A program made the translations under genes and the position numbers. From assembly GCF_000828715.1 (NCBI RefSeq), contig NZ_AP014583.1:1610001-1674000 (forward strand): a stretch of 64,000 nucleotides of DNA. Direction: 5' to 3'. Numbering within the stretch: position 1 is the first letter of the stretch; each line of letters opens with the position of its first letter. The notes under the pieces are model-generated. The model was not told the DNA's origin and did not search any database. It saw nothing but the letters and a program-made list of their open reading frames with translations. The stretch comes from Winogradskyella sp. PG-2. GTDB lineage: Bacteria > Bacteroidota > Bacteroidia > Flavobacteriales > Flavobacteriaceae. Below are positions 36,872 through 45,984 of this stretch, in pieces.

Positions 36872-37384
36872 ATGGAAGGAATAATTTATATAGAAAACTT
36901 TTTAAGTAATCATAGGTGGTTATTTGAAACTTTATTGAACAATATAATTTGGGATGAGAGTATGATAAATAGAAAAACAGCAAGTTTTGGAAGACCTTAT
37001 AATTACTCTCAAATGGAATATCCTTTTCAGGAGTTCACATCAGAAATGAAAGAAATTATAAATTCTATTGAAGAATTTCTAGAAATTAGACCTAACAATT
37101 GCTTGATCAATTATTATGAAAATGGAAATTCAAGAATGGGATATCATTCTGATCAAATAGACATACTTGAAGAAAATACAGGAGTCATTATTATTTCTTT
37201 AGGCGAGACGAGGACACTTCAATTCAGAAATATAGAAGATAGAGAAAATACTGTTGGCTTTAATCTGGTATCTGGCTCTTTGATTTATATGAATAATGAA
37301 GTGCAAAATTTATGGCAACATGCTATCATAAAATCAGATACAGAAAACGGAAGAATGAGCTTAACATTTAGAAAATTAAAATAA
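36872..37384 (+). CDS. AlkB-family 2-oxoglutarate/Fe(II) dioxygenase
   Basis: 170 residues with the complete AlkB ligand set: iron ligands H92, D94 (GYHSDQID) and H150 (LWQHAI), and 2-oxoglutarate/substrate Arg R161 and R167 (GRMSLTFRK). AlkB reverses alkyl damage on nucleic-acid bases, including RNA. Its place between the tRNA array and the ncRNA suggests RNA repair as its task here (inferred). Confidence 0.92.
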   Translation: MEGIIYIENFLSNHRWLFETLLNNIIWDESMINRKTASFGRPYNYSQMEYPFQEFTSEMKEIINSIEEFLEIRPNNCLINYYENGNSRMGYHSDQIDILEENTGVIIISLGETRTLQFRNIEDRENTVGFNLVSGSLIYMNNEVQNLWQHAIIKSDTENGRMSLTFRKLK

Positions 37385-37391
37385 TTTTAAT

Positions 37392-37410
37392 TACGCAAAA
37401 ACATTGCGCA
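37392..37410 (+). promoter_or_regulatory. Island operator, copy 3
   Basis: TACGCAA-AAACA-TTGCGCA; a -7-like box AATATTTG follows at 37420-37427, 16 nt after the right arm begins. It drives the large noncoding transcript. The downstream string GTAATTAAGA is shared with copy 4. Confidence 0.7.
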
Positions 37411-37989
37411 ATAGTATAAAATATTTGCAGAGTAATTAAGAAAAGTCTTTGGAATCAGACTTTAATATAGCGCTCAGCCAGACAGTGAAGCTGGCTGAGC
37501 TTAATAAAATGTTCATTGACATAAATTGAAGCTAAACATTAGTTTCAATAGTATAAAAATCATCAGTCTTTAATCTCGATTATTGAATGATGGGGCGGCT
37601 TATCGTCCTTAGATAAACTTGGTAACAAGGATAAATCTGTTTGCAGACACTGCAAATGGAGACTGTTTTCTTGCGAGAGCAGTACAGGTAAGCAAGCAAC
37701 TCACATAAGTTATTATTTATAAGGGGCAACCGCTGACGTAAATAAGAACTTATAGCCGACAATAATTAGGCTTGCGATGGAGACATCAATAGGAAAAGTT
37801 GTAGTAATAGGTTACGTATAGGTTATCCAACTTAACGGAGCGTATTGCAATATTAGAGTTACCCGATGAGAAATTGTTCGGTAGCTTAACATATCGTGTG
37901 TTGGGAGACACACAAGGAAAAGGTTGGTATTTTGTAGGCAAAAATCTACGAAGCTATTTTCGAAGCCCTTTTCCTAGGTCAACAAACCA

Positions 37990-38043
37990 ATGGGTTCAAT
38001 TCCCATCCTAATACCAGAATTGAGGATGCTCAGTCGGTGAGCA
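37990..38043 (+). other. tRNA 3' half plus D arm inside the ncRNA (possible permuted tRNA)
   Basis: T arm ATGGG TTCAATT CCCAT (37990-38006), then CCTAAT, discriminator A and an encoded CCA (38014-38016), at once followed by ATTGAGG-AT and a perfect D arm GCTC AGTCGGT GAGC (38028-38042). The acceptor can pair for six base pairs only with a bulged G. No upstream 5' half fits. Weaker case than the two permuted tRNAs at 38.8-39.0 kb. Confidence 0.4.
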
Positions 38044-38363
38044 AAAGCACAAGACTTCGGACATTACAGCAGCTAGTAGTTGCCTAAACCCATTGCAATA
38101 TATGGGACAGTAGAGGCCGCAAACCTTTACTGTGTAGTGAACATTCTAATAGGCCGCCTCAGAGAGAGGGCGCCTACTAATGGTGAGGGAGCCAACCCTT
38201 GTAACTGCAAAGCGTGGTATAAAACCACTATGCAGGCTAAGTCTAAGTCGCTGAACAGCTGTAATGTAATTAGGCATCGGATAAATACGCAATTCTCTAT
38301 GCAATGAGAAGCACGTGGAAAATTAGTGAAAGGCTACAGCTATAATCCTAAGAAAGTTTATCC

Positions 38364-38394
38364 AAAAGCGAAGGTATTCTCAGAACGCTTTTTT
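38364..38394 (+). terminator. Intrinsic terminator of the large ncRNA
   Basis: Stem AAAAGCG / CGCTTTT with a T run to 38394. Confidence 0.78.
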
Positions 38395-38406
38395 AAAATA
38401 TTATAA

Positions 38407-38664
38407 ACCTCTTTAGCTTAAAGGGAAGAGCTGTGGAAGGACATTACGTAAAGAAATTGTCTTGTAGACAATTTTAGTGATGTGCCAGATGATGTGGCTG
38501 CAATTCGTAACCATGGAGTGATTGGATGATGTCATTAGCAGCAAACTTGTTAGTGAATAGATTTTGCAGAAGCACCGAAATACACAAGATGTAAAGTAGG
38601 GAAGCGCATTTAGAGCCAATCTGTTCGCTTAGCGAAAGTACCAGTTCGAATCTGGTAAGAGGTA
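38407..38664 (+). tRNA. Interrupted tRNA-like gene, ends 258 nt apart
   Basis: 5' part: acceptor ACCTCTT, TA, D stem GCTT/GAGC. 3' part: T arm ACCAG TTCGAAT CTGGT, acceptor AAGAGGT (perfect with the 5' strand), discriminator A. Between D arm and T arm lie about 210 nt instead of about 25, with hairpins such as TTGTCT-TGT-AGACAA. Isotype not readable. No group I core motifs seen. Confidence 0.6.
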
Positions 38665-38815
38665 CAAAATATCTGCTTTTGCAGAGAAAATATCAAGTAA
38701 GTCTTGTTAAGTGTTTCGGTATAGCACTATTGTATAAATCCTTACTGTTTAGTATGAGGTTTTTATGTTCAACTTGACTTGAAGGTTTTTGATTATTTGA
38801 CCAAATAAATAGTCT

Positions 38816-38889
38816 CGACTCTATAGGTCGTGGGTTCGATTCCCACTCTCAACTTGTTTGAGGTAGTTCAGTAGGTTAGAACAATAGAC
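38816..38889 (+). tRNA. Circularly permuted tRNA-like gene P1 (anticodon unclear)
   Basis: Order in DNA: 3' half TCTAT (38820-38824), AGGTC, T arm GTGGG TTCGATT CCCAC, acceptor TCTCAAC (38847-38853), T; then TG; then 5' half TTTGAGG (38857-38863), TA, D arm GTTC AGTAGGTTA GAAC, A, ATAGA (38884-38888). ATAGA pairs perfectly with the upstream TCTAT and six of seven acceptor positions pair, with every arm at canonical length. The break lies in the anticodon loop, so the anticodon is not determined. Confidence 0.65.
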
Positions 38890-38890
38890 A

Positions 38891-38967
38891 AGTATCGGTT
38901 CGAATCCGATCAAATCCACCAAACAGGGTTTGTAGCTCAACGGTAGAGCTCTACGCTTTTAACGTAG
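38891..38967 (+). tRNA. Circularly permuted tRNA-Lys(TTT), P2
   Basis: 3' half first: T arm ATCGG TTCGAAT CCGAT (38894-38910), acceptor CAAATCC, discriminator A, encoded CCA to 38921. After AACA comes the 5' half: GGGTTTG (38926-38932), TA, D arm GCTC AACGGTA GAGC, T, anticodon arm CTACG CTTTTAA CGTAG (38951-38967). GGGTTTG pairs with the upstream CAAATCC at all seven positions (one G-T). The break is in the variable region. All arms have canonical lengths; the preceding 5' half cannot pair with this acceptor. Confidence 0.68.
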
Positions 38968-38973
38968 GTTGAA

Positions 38974-38990
38974 ATGGACTTGAAATCCAT
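38974..38990 (+). other. Isolated anticodon-arm-like hairpin, Ser(TGA) type
   Basis: ATGGA CTTGAAA TCCAT: a 5-bp stem with a 7-nt loop identical to the anticodon loop of array tRNA-Ser(TGA). No D or T arm belongs to it. Could be a tRNA remnant or a decoy for an anticodon-cleaving toxin. Confidence 0.4.
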
Positions 38991-39384
38991 ATTCTCAAAG
39001 AAGGTCACTTTTAAAAATAGACCACCAAGTGTGTCTCACTTAAAACGACAAAAAACAAAGTGAACTAAAACTGGCAAAAGCAATAAGTTGCTTACGCAGT
39101 CTAGAAAACACCTTGACATACACATGTATTAAAAGTTGCTTTACGTTTTCTTTTGAGGATTCATTTTTCAATTACAGATCTGATAATTTGTCATTTCAAA
39201 ATTGATTAATCATCTAAAAAAACAATGCTTAAAAACGCTTTAAATCGGTTGTATTTCCGTAGTTAGAAAGATGGTTTTCTTTCGCTTTGTTTTACTAAAG
39301 AATAGTCACTCTCAAAATGGAGAGTTCTATTATAAATGTTTAACCGTTCTGAAGTAAAAACAACAGAACAAAAAATTAGAAATC
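38991..39384 (+). other. 394-nt leader of the slipin gene
   Basis: No gene seen. Holds small hairpins (GGTC/GACC near 39004-39023, AAGTG/CACTT near 39028, ACTCTC/GAGAGT at 39309-39326) and an unpaired operator half-site TTACGCAG near 39092. Probably untranslated leader from an upstream promoter. Confidence 0.45.
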
Positions 39385-40485
39385 ATGAACAGAGTAAGAA
39401 TTCATGCAGGTATGGTAGGTTTAGTGTTTAAAAATGGTAATTATACTCGTGTAATTACCGCAGGTAAGCATTGGATAAACTTTAGAGAGCAAGTTGTAAA
39501 ATACAGCTTATCTCAACCATTTAACGCGCCAAGAGCCTTAGAGATCTTACTTAAAGATCAGGCTTTGGCAGAACTATTAACCGTAATTGAAGTTAAGGAT
39601 AATGAGATTGTTTTGGTATACGAAAACGGCAACTTTAAGCAAGTATTAATCGCTGGTCGTTACACGTATTGGAATAGCTTGATCGATTATAAATTTGTAA
39701 CGGCAGATTTAAGCAAAATCGAAATTACAGAGAACATTGAAAAAGCAATTTACAACAAGCCAGAATTGAGCAGATTCATTAGAGTATTTGAAGTAGCTGC
39801 TTACGAAAAAGCGATTATGATTGTAAACGATAAGTTTGAAAAAACTTTAGAACATGGTACTTACCATTTCTGGAGAAATGACCAAACTATTAAAATCGCA
39901 AAAGCCGATTTACGTCAGTTGCAATTAGAAATTGCTGGTCAAGAATTGTTAACCAAAGATAAAGCAACCGTTCGTATTAACTTTTATGCACAATTTAAAG
40001 TCGCAAACATTGAGACTGCATTAATGCATAATAAAGATTACGAAAAGCAATTGTATATTATCTTGCAGTTGGCATTGAGAGCATTTGTTGGCGCTTATAC
40101 ATTAGATGAATTGTTAGAGCAAAAGGAAACTATTGCTAAAGCCGTTTTAACTGATGTAAAAACACAAGCTAGCAAATTGGGTGTAAACGTATTACATACA
40201 GGTATTAGAGATGTGATCTTACCAGGAGATATGAAAGATATCATGAACCAAGTATTGATTGCTCACAAAAAAGCACAAGCTAATGTGGTGACAAGACGTG
40301 AAGAAACAGCATCTACAAGAAGCTTGTTAAATACCGCAAAATTAATGGAGGACAACACTATGTTGTTTAAATTAAAAGAGATGGAATACGTGGAGAAAAT
40401 TGCTGATAAAATTGGTGAGATTACAGTTGCTGGAAACGGTAACGTTATTGAACAATTAAAGGATATTTTTTCTGTGAATAAATAG
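39385..40485 (+). CDS. Slipin-type SPFH/band 7 protein
   Basis: 366 residues with an SPFH domain (about 150-310, AAYEKAIMIVNDKFEKTLEHGTYHFW...VRINFYAQFKVANIETALM...GVNVLHTGIRDVILPGDM) and a C-terminal coiled coil (ANVVTRREETASTRSLLNTAKLMEDN). There is no clear transmembrane helix. Slipins are recurrent partners of RtcB in bacterial RNA-repair operons, possibly as scaffolds. Followed by a terminator and then the second rtcB. Confidence 0.9.
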   Translation: MNRVRIHAGMVGLVFKNGNYTRVITAGKHWINFREQVVKYSLSQPFNAPRALEILLKDQALAELLTVIEVKDNEIVLVYENGNFKQVLIAGRYTYWNSLIDYKFVTADLSKIEITENIEKAIYNKPELSRFIRVFEVAAYEKAIMIVNDKFEKTLEHGTYHFWRNDQTIKIAKADLRQLQLEIAGQELLTKDKATVRINFYAQFKVANIETALMHNKDYEKQLYIILQLALRAFVGAYTLDELLEQKETIAKAVLTDVKTQASKLGVNVLHTGIRDVILPGDMKDIMNQVLIAHKKAQANVVTRREETASTRSLLNTAKLMEDNTMLFKLKEMEYVEKIADKIGEITVAGNGNVIEQLKDIFSVNK

Positions 40486-40489
40486 TAAT

Positions 40490-41996
<1,507 letters not shown>

Positions 41997-42004
41997 TTTC
42001 ATAT

Positions 42005-42037
42005 AAAAAGCGCAAGTGAAACCCTTGCGCTTTTTTT
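42005..42037 (+). terminator. Intrinsic terminator after the second rtcB
   Basis: Stem AAAAAGCGCAAG / CTTGCGCTTTTT with T run; it ends the island. Confidence 0.93.
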
Positions 42038-42053
42038 AGTTTTGGAGCAAAAA

Positions 42054-42602
42054 TTACTTTTTAACTAATTCAAAATTAAATGCTACAGAAACTTCATCTG
42101 AGAGTTTATTAGCTACAATTTTAGGAATCTCAATATTAAAATCTGAGACCATTACTTTAAAGTTACCAGATAATATAATTTTATCATCTACCATTTTTAT
42201 GGTAAGTGAAATCCCTTTCAATTCTTTAGTAACTCCATGAAAAGTTAACGTGCCATCAATAGATGATGTACTACTAGTTTCACTTAAAGAATTAAAATCA
42301 AAAGTTTTTAGTTTACCTTTAAATATAGCTTTAGGATGACCATCTGATTCAGCATAATTTTCGTTAAAATGTTCTTCCATTAATGCATTTTTAAAGCGAA
42401 AAGCTTTGACTAATGCTAAGGCAGCAAATTCCCCATTCTCAGTATTTAATATCGCTGTCACTGAATTATTTTTAGCTGCAACTTCTTCAAAAGAAGGGAC
42501 AGAAGCTTCAAAATTAAGTGTACCAGTTTTTGTTAAGTATTTGTTTTGACCTACTGCACTAATGCTAATTAGTACGAGTATAAAAAATGTTATTCTTTTC
42601 AT
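42054..42602 (-). CDS. YceI-family periplasmic protein
   Basis: 182 residues with a signal peptide (...ISAVGQ) and a YceI lipocalin-like barrel (TGTLNFEASVPSFEEVAAKN...GTLTFHGVTKELKGISLTIK...ILSGNFKVMVSDFNI). Usually binds isoprenoid-like lipids. Last gene of a four-gene operon on the minus strand. Confidence 0.9.
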   Translation of the reverse strand: MKRITFFILVLISISAVGQNKYLTKTGTLNFEASVPSFEEVAAKNNSVTAILNTENGEFAALALVKAFRFKNALMEEHFNENYAESDGHPKAIFKGKLKTFDFNSLSETSSTSSIDGTLTFHGVTKELKGISLTIKMVDDKIILSGNFKVMVSDFNIEIPKIVANKLSDEVSVAFNFELVKK

Positions 42603-42612
42603 CTTTATTTTT

Positions 42613-42972
42613 TTAGTTTTCTTCGAGACCTTCTGTTTCCCATTGGATTACAAGATCAATTAAATTTTGTGGTAATCTTGGCCCTCCAGCAGGCATTACA
42701 GATGCATCATTAGCTGAAATACGTTCAATTAAGTTTCTATTCTCTACTGAATTTTTTACATCACTAAAAGTTGTTAATGACATTGGTGCTCCATTTATTG
42801 GAGGACTGTTATGACAAGAAATGCAGTTAGTATCCATTATAGTTTTAATGTTAGCTTCGTAAGTTACGAGATCAACTATAACTACATCTTCGGTAAGATC
42901 GTCTTCATTTACATAAGAACAACTGTAAAAAACACTGACGATTAATAAATATATTAGGTATGTACGTTTCAT
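42613..42972 (-). CDS. Small c-type cytochrome-like lipoprotein
   Basis: 119 residues; lipobox FYSC after a short signal, one haem motif CISCH and a later Met (SVMPAGGPRLPQ) as possible axial ligand. Ends QWETEGLEEN as is common in single-haem Bacteroidota cytochromes. Ten nt from the yceI-like gene and 12 nt from the barrel gene. Confidence 0.88.
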   Translation of the reverse strand: MKRTYLIYLLIVSVFYSCSYVNEDDLTEDVVIVDLVTYEANIKTIMDTNCISCHNSPPINGAPMSLTTFSDVKNSVENRNLIERISANDASVMPAGGPRLPQNLIDLVIQWETEGLEEN

Positions 42973-42984
42973 ATATTATATAGT

Positions 42985-43854
42985 TTAAAAAACACGACTT
43001 AAGTTAAATCCAAAATAAATATCACCATCTGACCAATCTCCAGTGGCTTGTCCTAAAAACCCATTAGTATTCATAGCTTGGGCATTAGAGAAATGCATCT
43101 GAAATACATGTCCTCCGGTTTCTAAATCAAAACCTATGGATAAAGGATTTTTAAATGGGGAATTATCAGCTCTGTTTAAATGCCAACCATAATCTACATT
43201 AACAGACCATCTTTTACTTAATTTGTGGCGACCTCCAAAACCAATGGCATATTGAGAATTATGCTGTTCATTGAAAGGCACTAGATTTTCGTGAAAAAAA
43301 GTAGGCGCTAATTCTAACGACAATTTTGAACTTAGCTTTTTAGATATTAGTAATTGAGCAGTATAACCTAAACGATCTTTGAATTTTATCTTCGGAAGAT
43401 TATCTTCTTCAAAAGAAGTATTAATTAAGATTGAATTAAAGGCAACTACAGTAAACGGGAATCCATTATCTTTTTGTCTTACCAACCTGTATTTTGCAGA
43501 AGCCTGATATATTTTCTGAAATGAGCTACGAGAGACACCAATATTAAAACCATCAGAAATTCCATATATAAAACTCATTCTTGTCACAGCATCATCTAGG
43601 CCAAAGAATGTATCAAAGCCATTTTCAATACTTCCAAATCTGTGTGACACCATAAATACTAGCTCTTTTTTAGCGACTAGTTTTGTGGATTCAAAATTTA
43701 CAATTTTTAAGCCTTTAAAGGCTGCTGTAGCATACTGGTCGCCTACAGAATCTGTATCTATTTCACTAAATAAGTCATCTTGGGCATTAATTGAAATGCT
43801 CAGAAATAATAGGAGTAAAAAGTAATATTTCATTTTTATTTGATTATTGCACAT
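42985..43854 (-). CDS. DUF5777-family beta-barrel protein
   Basis: 289 residues with a signal peptide (...SISINAQ) and alternating amphipathic strands ending in aromatic residues (GDIYFGFNLSRVF), consistent with an outer-membrane barrel (VFMVSHRFGSIENGFDTFFGLDD is family-typical). The start overlaps the end of the OB-fold gene by 19 nt. Confidence 0.82.
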   Translation of the reverse strand: MCNNQIKMKYYFLLLLFLSISINAQDDLFSEIDTDSVGDQYATAAFKGLKIVNFESTKLVAKKELVFMVSHRFGSIENGFDTFFGLDDAVTRMSFIYGISDGFNIGVSRSSFQKIYQASAKYRLVRQKDNGFPFTVVAFNSILINTSFEEDNLPKIKFKDRLGYTAQLLISKKLSSKLSLELAPTFFHENLVPFNEQHNSQYAIGFGGRHKLSKRWSVNVDYGWHLNRADNSPFKNPLSIGFDLETGGHVFQMHFSNAQAMNTNGFLGQATGDWSDGDIYFGFNLSRVF

Positions 43855-44216
43855 TGATCTAGTTTTACTTGCTCTAATAAATCATCGTATCCTATGACAC
43901 GACCTTTAATTTTTATTTCAGAATTAATTTTGGTGTTATTAATTACTTCATTTTCAAATTGACAAAATACTTTATAATTTAAAGTAAGGTCATTTGTGTT
44001 AAGCTCAGAGATTATACCAGAGACCTCTATGGTTTTATTTAAAAATGTTTGTTCTGCTTCAGTGGCATTTTCAGAAAACTTAATTGCTATATCATCAGAT
44101 GACATTACAAATTCTGCATCTTCATTTTTTATGTCTCTATGATCTTGATAGATATAATTATAACCCACTATTGCAGCTACAATTATAACTAGCAAGATAA
44201 TAATCCATTTTTTCAT
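43836..44216 (-). CDS. Membrane-anchored OB-fold (tRNA_anti-like) protein
   Basis: 126 residues: one N-terminal transmembrane helix (4-22), then an OB fold of the tRNA_anti-like periplasmic type (LNKTIEVSGIISELNTNDLTL...INSEIKIKGRVIGYDDLLEQVKLDQC). It recurs next to YceI and DUF5777 genes in this group. Despite the name, no RNA role is implied. Confidence 0.8.
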   Translation of the reverse strand: MKKWIIILLVIIVAAIVGYNYIYQDHRDIKNEDAEFVMSSDDIAIKFSENATEAEQTFLNKTIEVSGIISELNTNDLTLNYKVFCQFENEVINNTKINSEIKIKGRVIGYDDLLEQVKLDQCAIIK

Positions 44217-44234
44217 AATATTCTTTTTAATTGA

Positions 44235-45305
44235 TTAATTACAGTTTTTTACATATTGAATACGGTCAATACCAACTCTCATATCAATTTCTGTTTCGTC
44301 AGAGCAATTCTTTATTTCTCTTATAATCCAATTGTTATTGCAAAGTGGCAATGCTGGTACGTCAATTATAACTTCAATAGCATTACCAGAACCATTTGCT
44401 ATCCATGTTCCGTAAACCGTTGTTGTATTCCAAAATACTGACATTGTTCCATCATTGAAGAAATTAAAATCATAGTTGTAATATACATCATCATAATTAG
44501 TACCACTATCTCTTCTTAGTGTATTAACAGCCCAGTCATTGCAAGTTGTGAGTAGATTTTCAATATCAACCAAAGTACAATCATCACAATCATCTTCATT
44601 ATAATCATAGTCATCATCTTCGTCGCAGGCATTTATATTGTTTTCAATTATAGTTTGTAGTTCATTAAAATTAGTAATGCTAACATTAGAGGCGTCAGCA
44701 AGTATTACCACTAAGGGAAAGTCCATAGTTATGATGTCACTAGGACTTATATTCTCTATAAAATCATAGAGTTGATAATCATTTTCTAGATTTAAGGTCT
44801 CTAATAGCTCACTATTAGAATTAAAGGAAGACGCTTCAATAGGATATTGAAAATCTATACATTCAATATCAATATCAGCAACATTTTCTCCATTACAATT
44901 AGCACTGTAAGAATTCAGTTCTGCTTCATTATTTATAGTGATTTCAGAAAAATCTGCTAAAACAATATTTACAGGAAACATAATATCCAAGGTGTCTGTG
45001 TCATCATCAGATTGATCAAAAACACATTCTACACGAGCAAAATCTGAGTTAGAACTCAAAGTTATTTCTTCACTATTTACATTTACTGAGTAAGGGAATT
45101 TTATATCAAAACAATTAGCTCTATCAACTATATTATCAATTGAACCATCATTAGAAGTCGCACGTTGCATTAATTGAGCAACAATAGAATTTGAGGCAAG
45201 TATTTCATCATCTGGAGTTAAAATAAGCTCTGTCTCTTCTGTTCTACAAGAAGTAATGCTTATAACACTTAAAAACAATAAGGAAAATATAACTCTCGAT
45301 TTCAT
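44235..45305 (-). CDS. Acidic lipoprotein of unknown function
   Basis: 356 residues with lipobox ITSC. Two similar internal repeats (FPYSVNVNSEEITLSSNSDFARV and FPLVVILADASNVSITNFNELQ) and a highly acidic Cys/Tyr linker (CDEDDDYDYNEDDCDDC, about residue 228-244), then a C-terminal domain of lipocalin-like type. Possibly calcium or metal binding; no recognised function. Confidence 0.75.
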   Translation of the reverse strand: MKSRVIFSLLFLSVISITSCRTEETELILTPDDEILASNSIVAQLMQRATSNDGSIDNIVDRANCFDIKFPYSVNVNSEEITLSSNSDFARVECVFDQSDDDTDTLDIMFPVNIVLADFSEITINNEAELNSYSANCNGENVADIDIECIDFQYPIEASSFNSNSELLETLNLENDYQLYDFIENISPSDIITMDFPLVVILADASNVSITNFNELQTIIENNINACDEDDDYDYNEDDCDDCTLVDIENLLTTCNDWAVNTLRRDSGTNYDDVYYNYDFNFFNDGTMSVFWNTTTVYGTWIANGSGNAIEVIIDVPALPLCNNNWIIREIKNCSDETEIDMRVGIDRIQYVKNCN

Positions 45306-45412
45306 TTAGGGCTTTATTTATTTCTTGCCATTTAATATATAACAACTCAACTTTAAAAACTACTGAACTTTCTAAAAAAATATTTCAATATCTTTATCAA
45401 AACTATTTAATC

Positions 45413-45937
45413 TTGTCAAAAAGTCTAAACGAAAACATCTGTGAAGCATCTACATTTGAGCGTGTTTACAATAAGTACGCAGATGATATTCATAATTTTT
45501 TATATTATAAATACGGAGCACAATTTAACCCAAGAGATAAAGCTCAAGAGGCATTTATAAAGTTATGGGATAATTGCAAAAAAGTAACATTTGCTAAAGC
45601 TAAGTCGTTTTTATTTACAGTAGCAAATAATATGATGCTTAATGAGATTAAACATCAAAAAGTGGTTTTAAATCATACAAAGACAAAACCTAAGCATTAT
45701 ACTAATGAGACTCCAGAGTTTGTTTTAGAAGAACAAGAATATTTGAATGCATATAACAAAGTGCTTTCTGGGTTAAAAGAAGAACAGCGTGTTGCTTTTT
45801 TAATGAGTAAAGTAGAAGGGAAAAAGCATAGTGAAATTGCAGAACTTTTAGGCGTAACTCAAAAAGTCGTTGAATATAGAATTTATAGTGCGTTTAATAT
45901 TCTTAAAAAAGAGTTAGAGGGTTTTAAAATAAAATAA
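45413..45937 (+). CDS. ECF RNA polymerase sigma factor
   Basis: 174 residues with sigma-70 region 2 (YNKYADDIHNFLYYKYG...AQEAFIKLWDNC) and region 4 (GLKEEQRVAFLMSKVEGKKHSEIAELLGVTQKVVEYRIYSAF). The start is TTG at 45413; no ATG fits upstream. Followed by FecR-type anti-sigma and TonB receptor genes: a cell-surface signalling trio. Confidence 0.92.
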   Translation: MSKSLNENICEASTFERVYNKYADDIHNFLYYKYGAQFNPRDKAQEAFIKLWDNCKKVTFAKAKSFLFTVANNMMLNEIKHQKVVLNHTKTKPKHYTNETPEFVLEEQEYLNAYNKVLSGLKEEQRVAFLMSKVEGKKHSEIAELLGVTQKVVEYRIYSAFNILKKELEGFKIK

Positions 45938-45984
45938 TAAGGAGAAATAATACCTGAGTTGTTATATAACTAAGGACACAATAA

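Larger units (their letters stand above)
37430..38394 (+). ncRNA. Large structured noncoding RNA (about 960 nt), class unknown
   Basis: Starts at operator copy 3 and ends at an intrinsic terminator; no convincing protein frame. Dense in stems: GCTCAGCCAG/CTGGCTGAGC (37472-37500), TTTGCAG-ACA-CTGCAAA (37640-37656), CTTG-GTAA-CAAG (37618-37629, a GNRA loop), a GAGA-capped stem near 37672, GTGTGT/ACACAC (37896-37913), GGAAAAGG/CCTTTTCC (37916-37974) and CTGCA..GTGGT-ATAAA-ACCAC..TGCAG (38205-38235). It contains a tRNA T arm. Size, GNRA loops and tRNA neighbourhood recall the large ornate RNAs GOLLD and ROOL of phages, but I cannot confirm membership. I see no group I or II intron core. Confidence 0.65.

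Noticed and set aside
37472..37500. Strong hairpin GCTCAGCCAG/CTGGCTGAGC as a terminator of alkB
   Set aside because: No T run follows, and it lies downstream of an operator and promoter, so it fits better as the first stem of the ncRNA.
37580..38619. ORFs of 60-75 codons in the ncRNA region
   Set aside because: Composition is not protein-like, and they run through stable stems and tRNA parts.
37430..38664. Group I or group II intron, tmRNA, RNase P or rRNA fragment
   Set aside because: I found neither group I core boxes, a group II domain V, a tmRNA tag with end sequence, nor RNase P or rRNA conserved strings. A covariance search could still overturn this.
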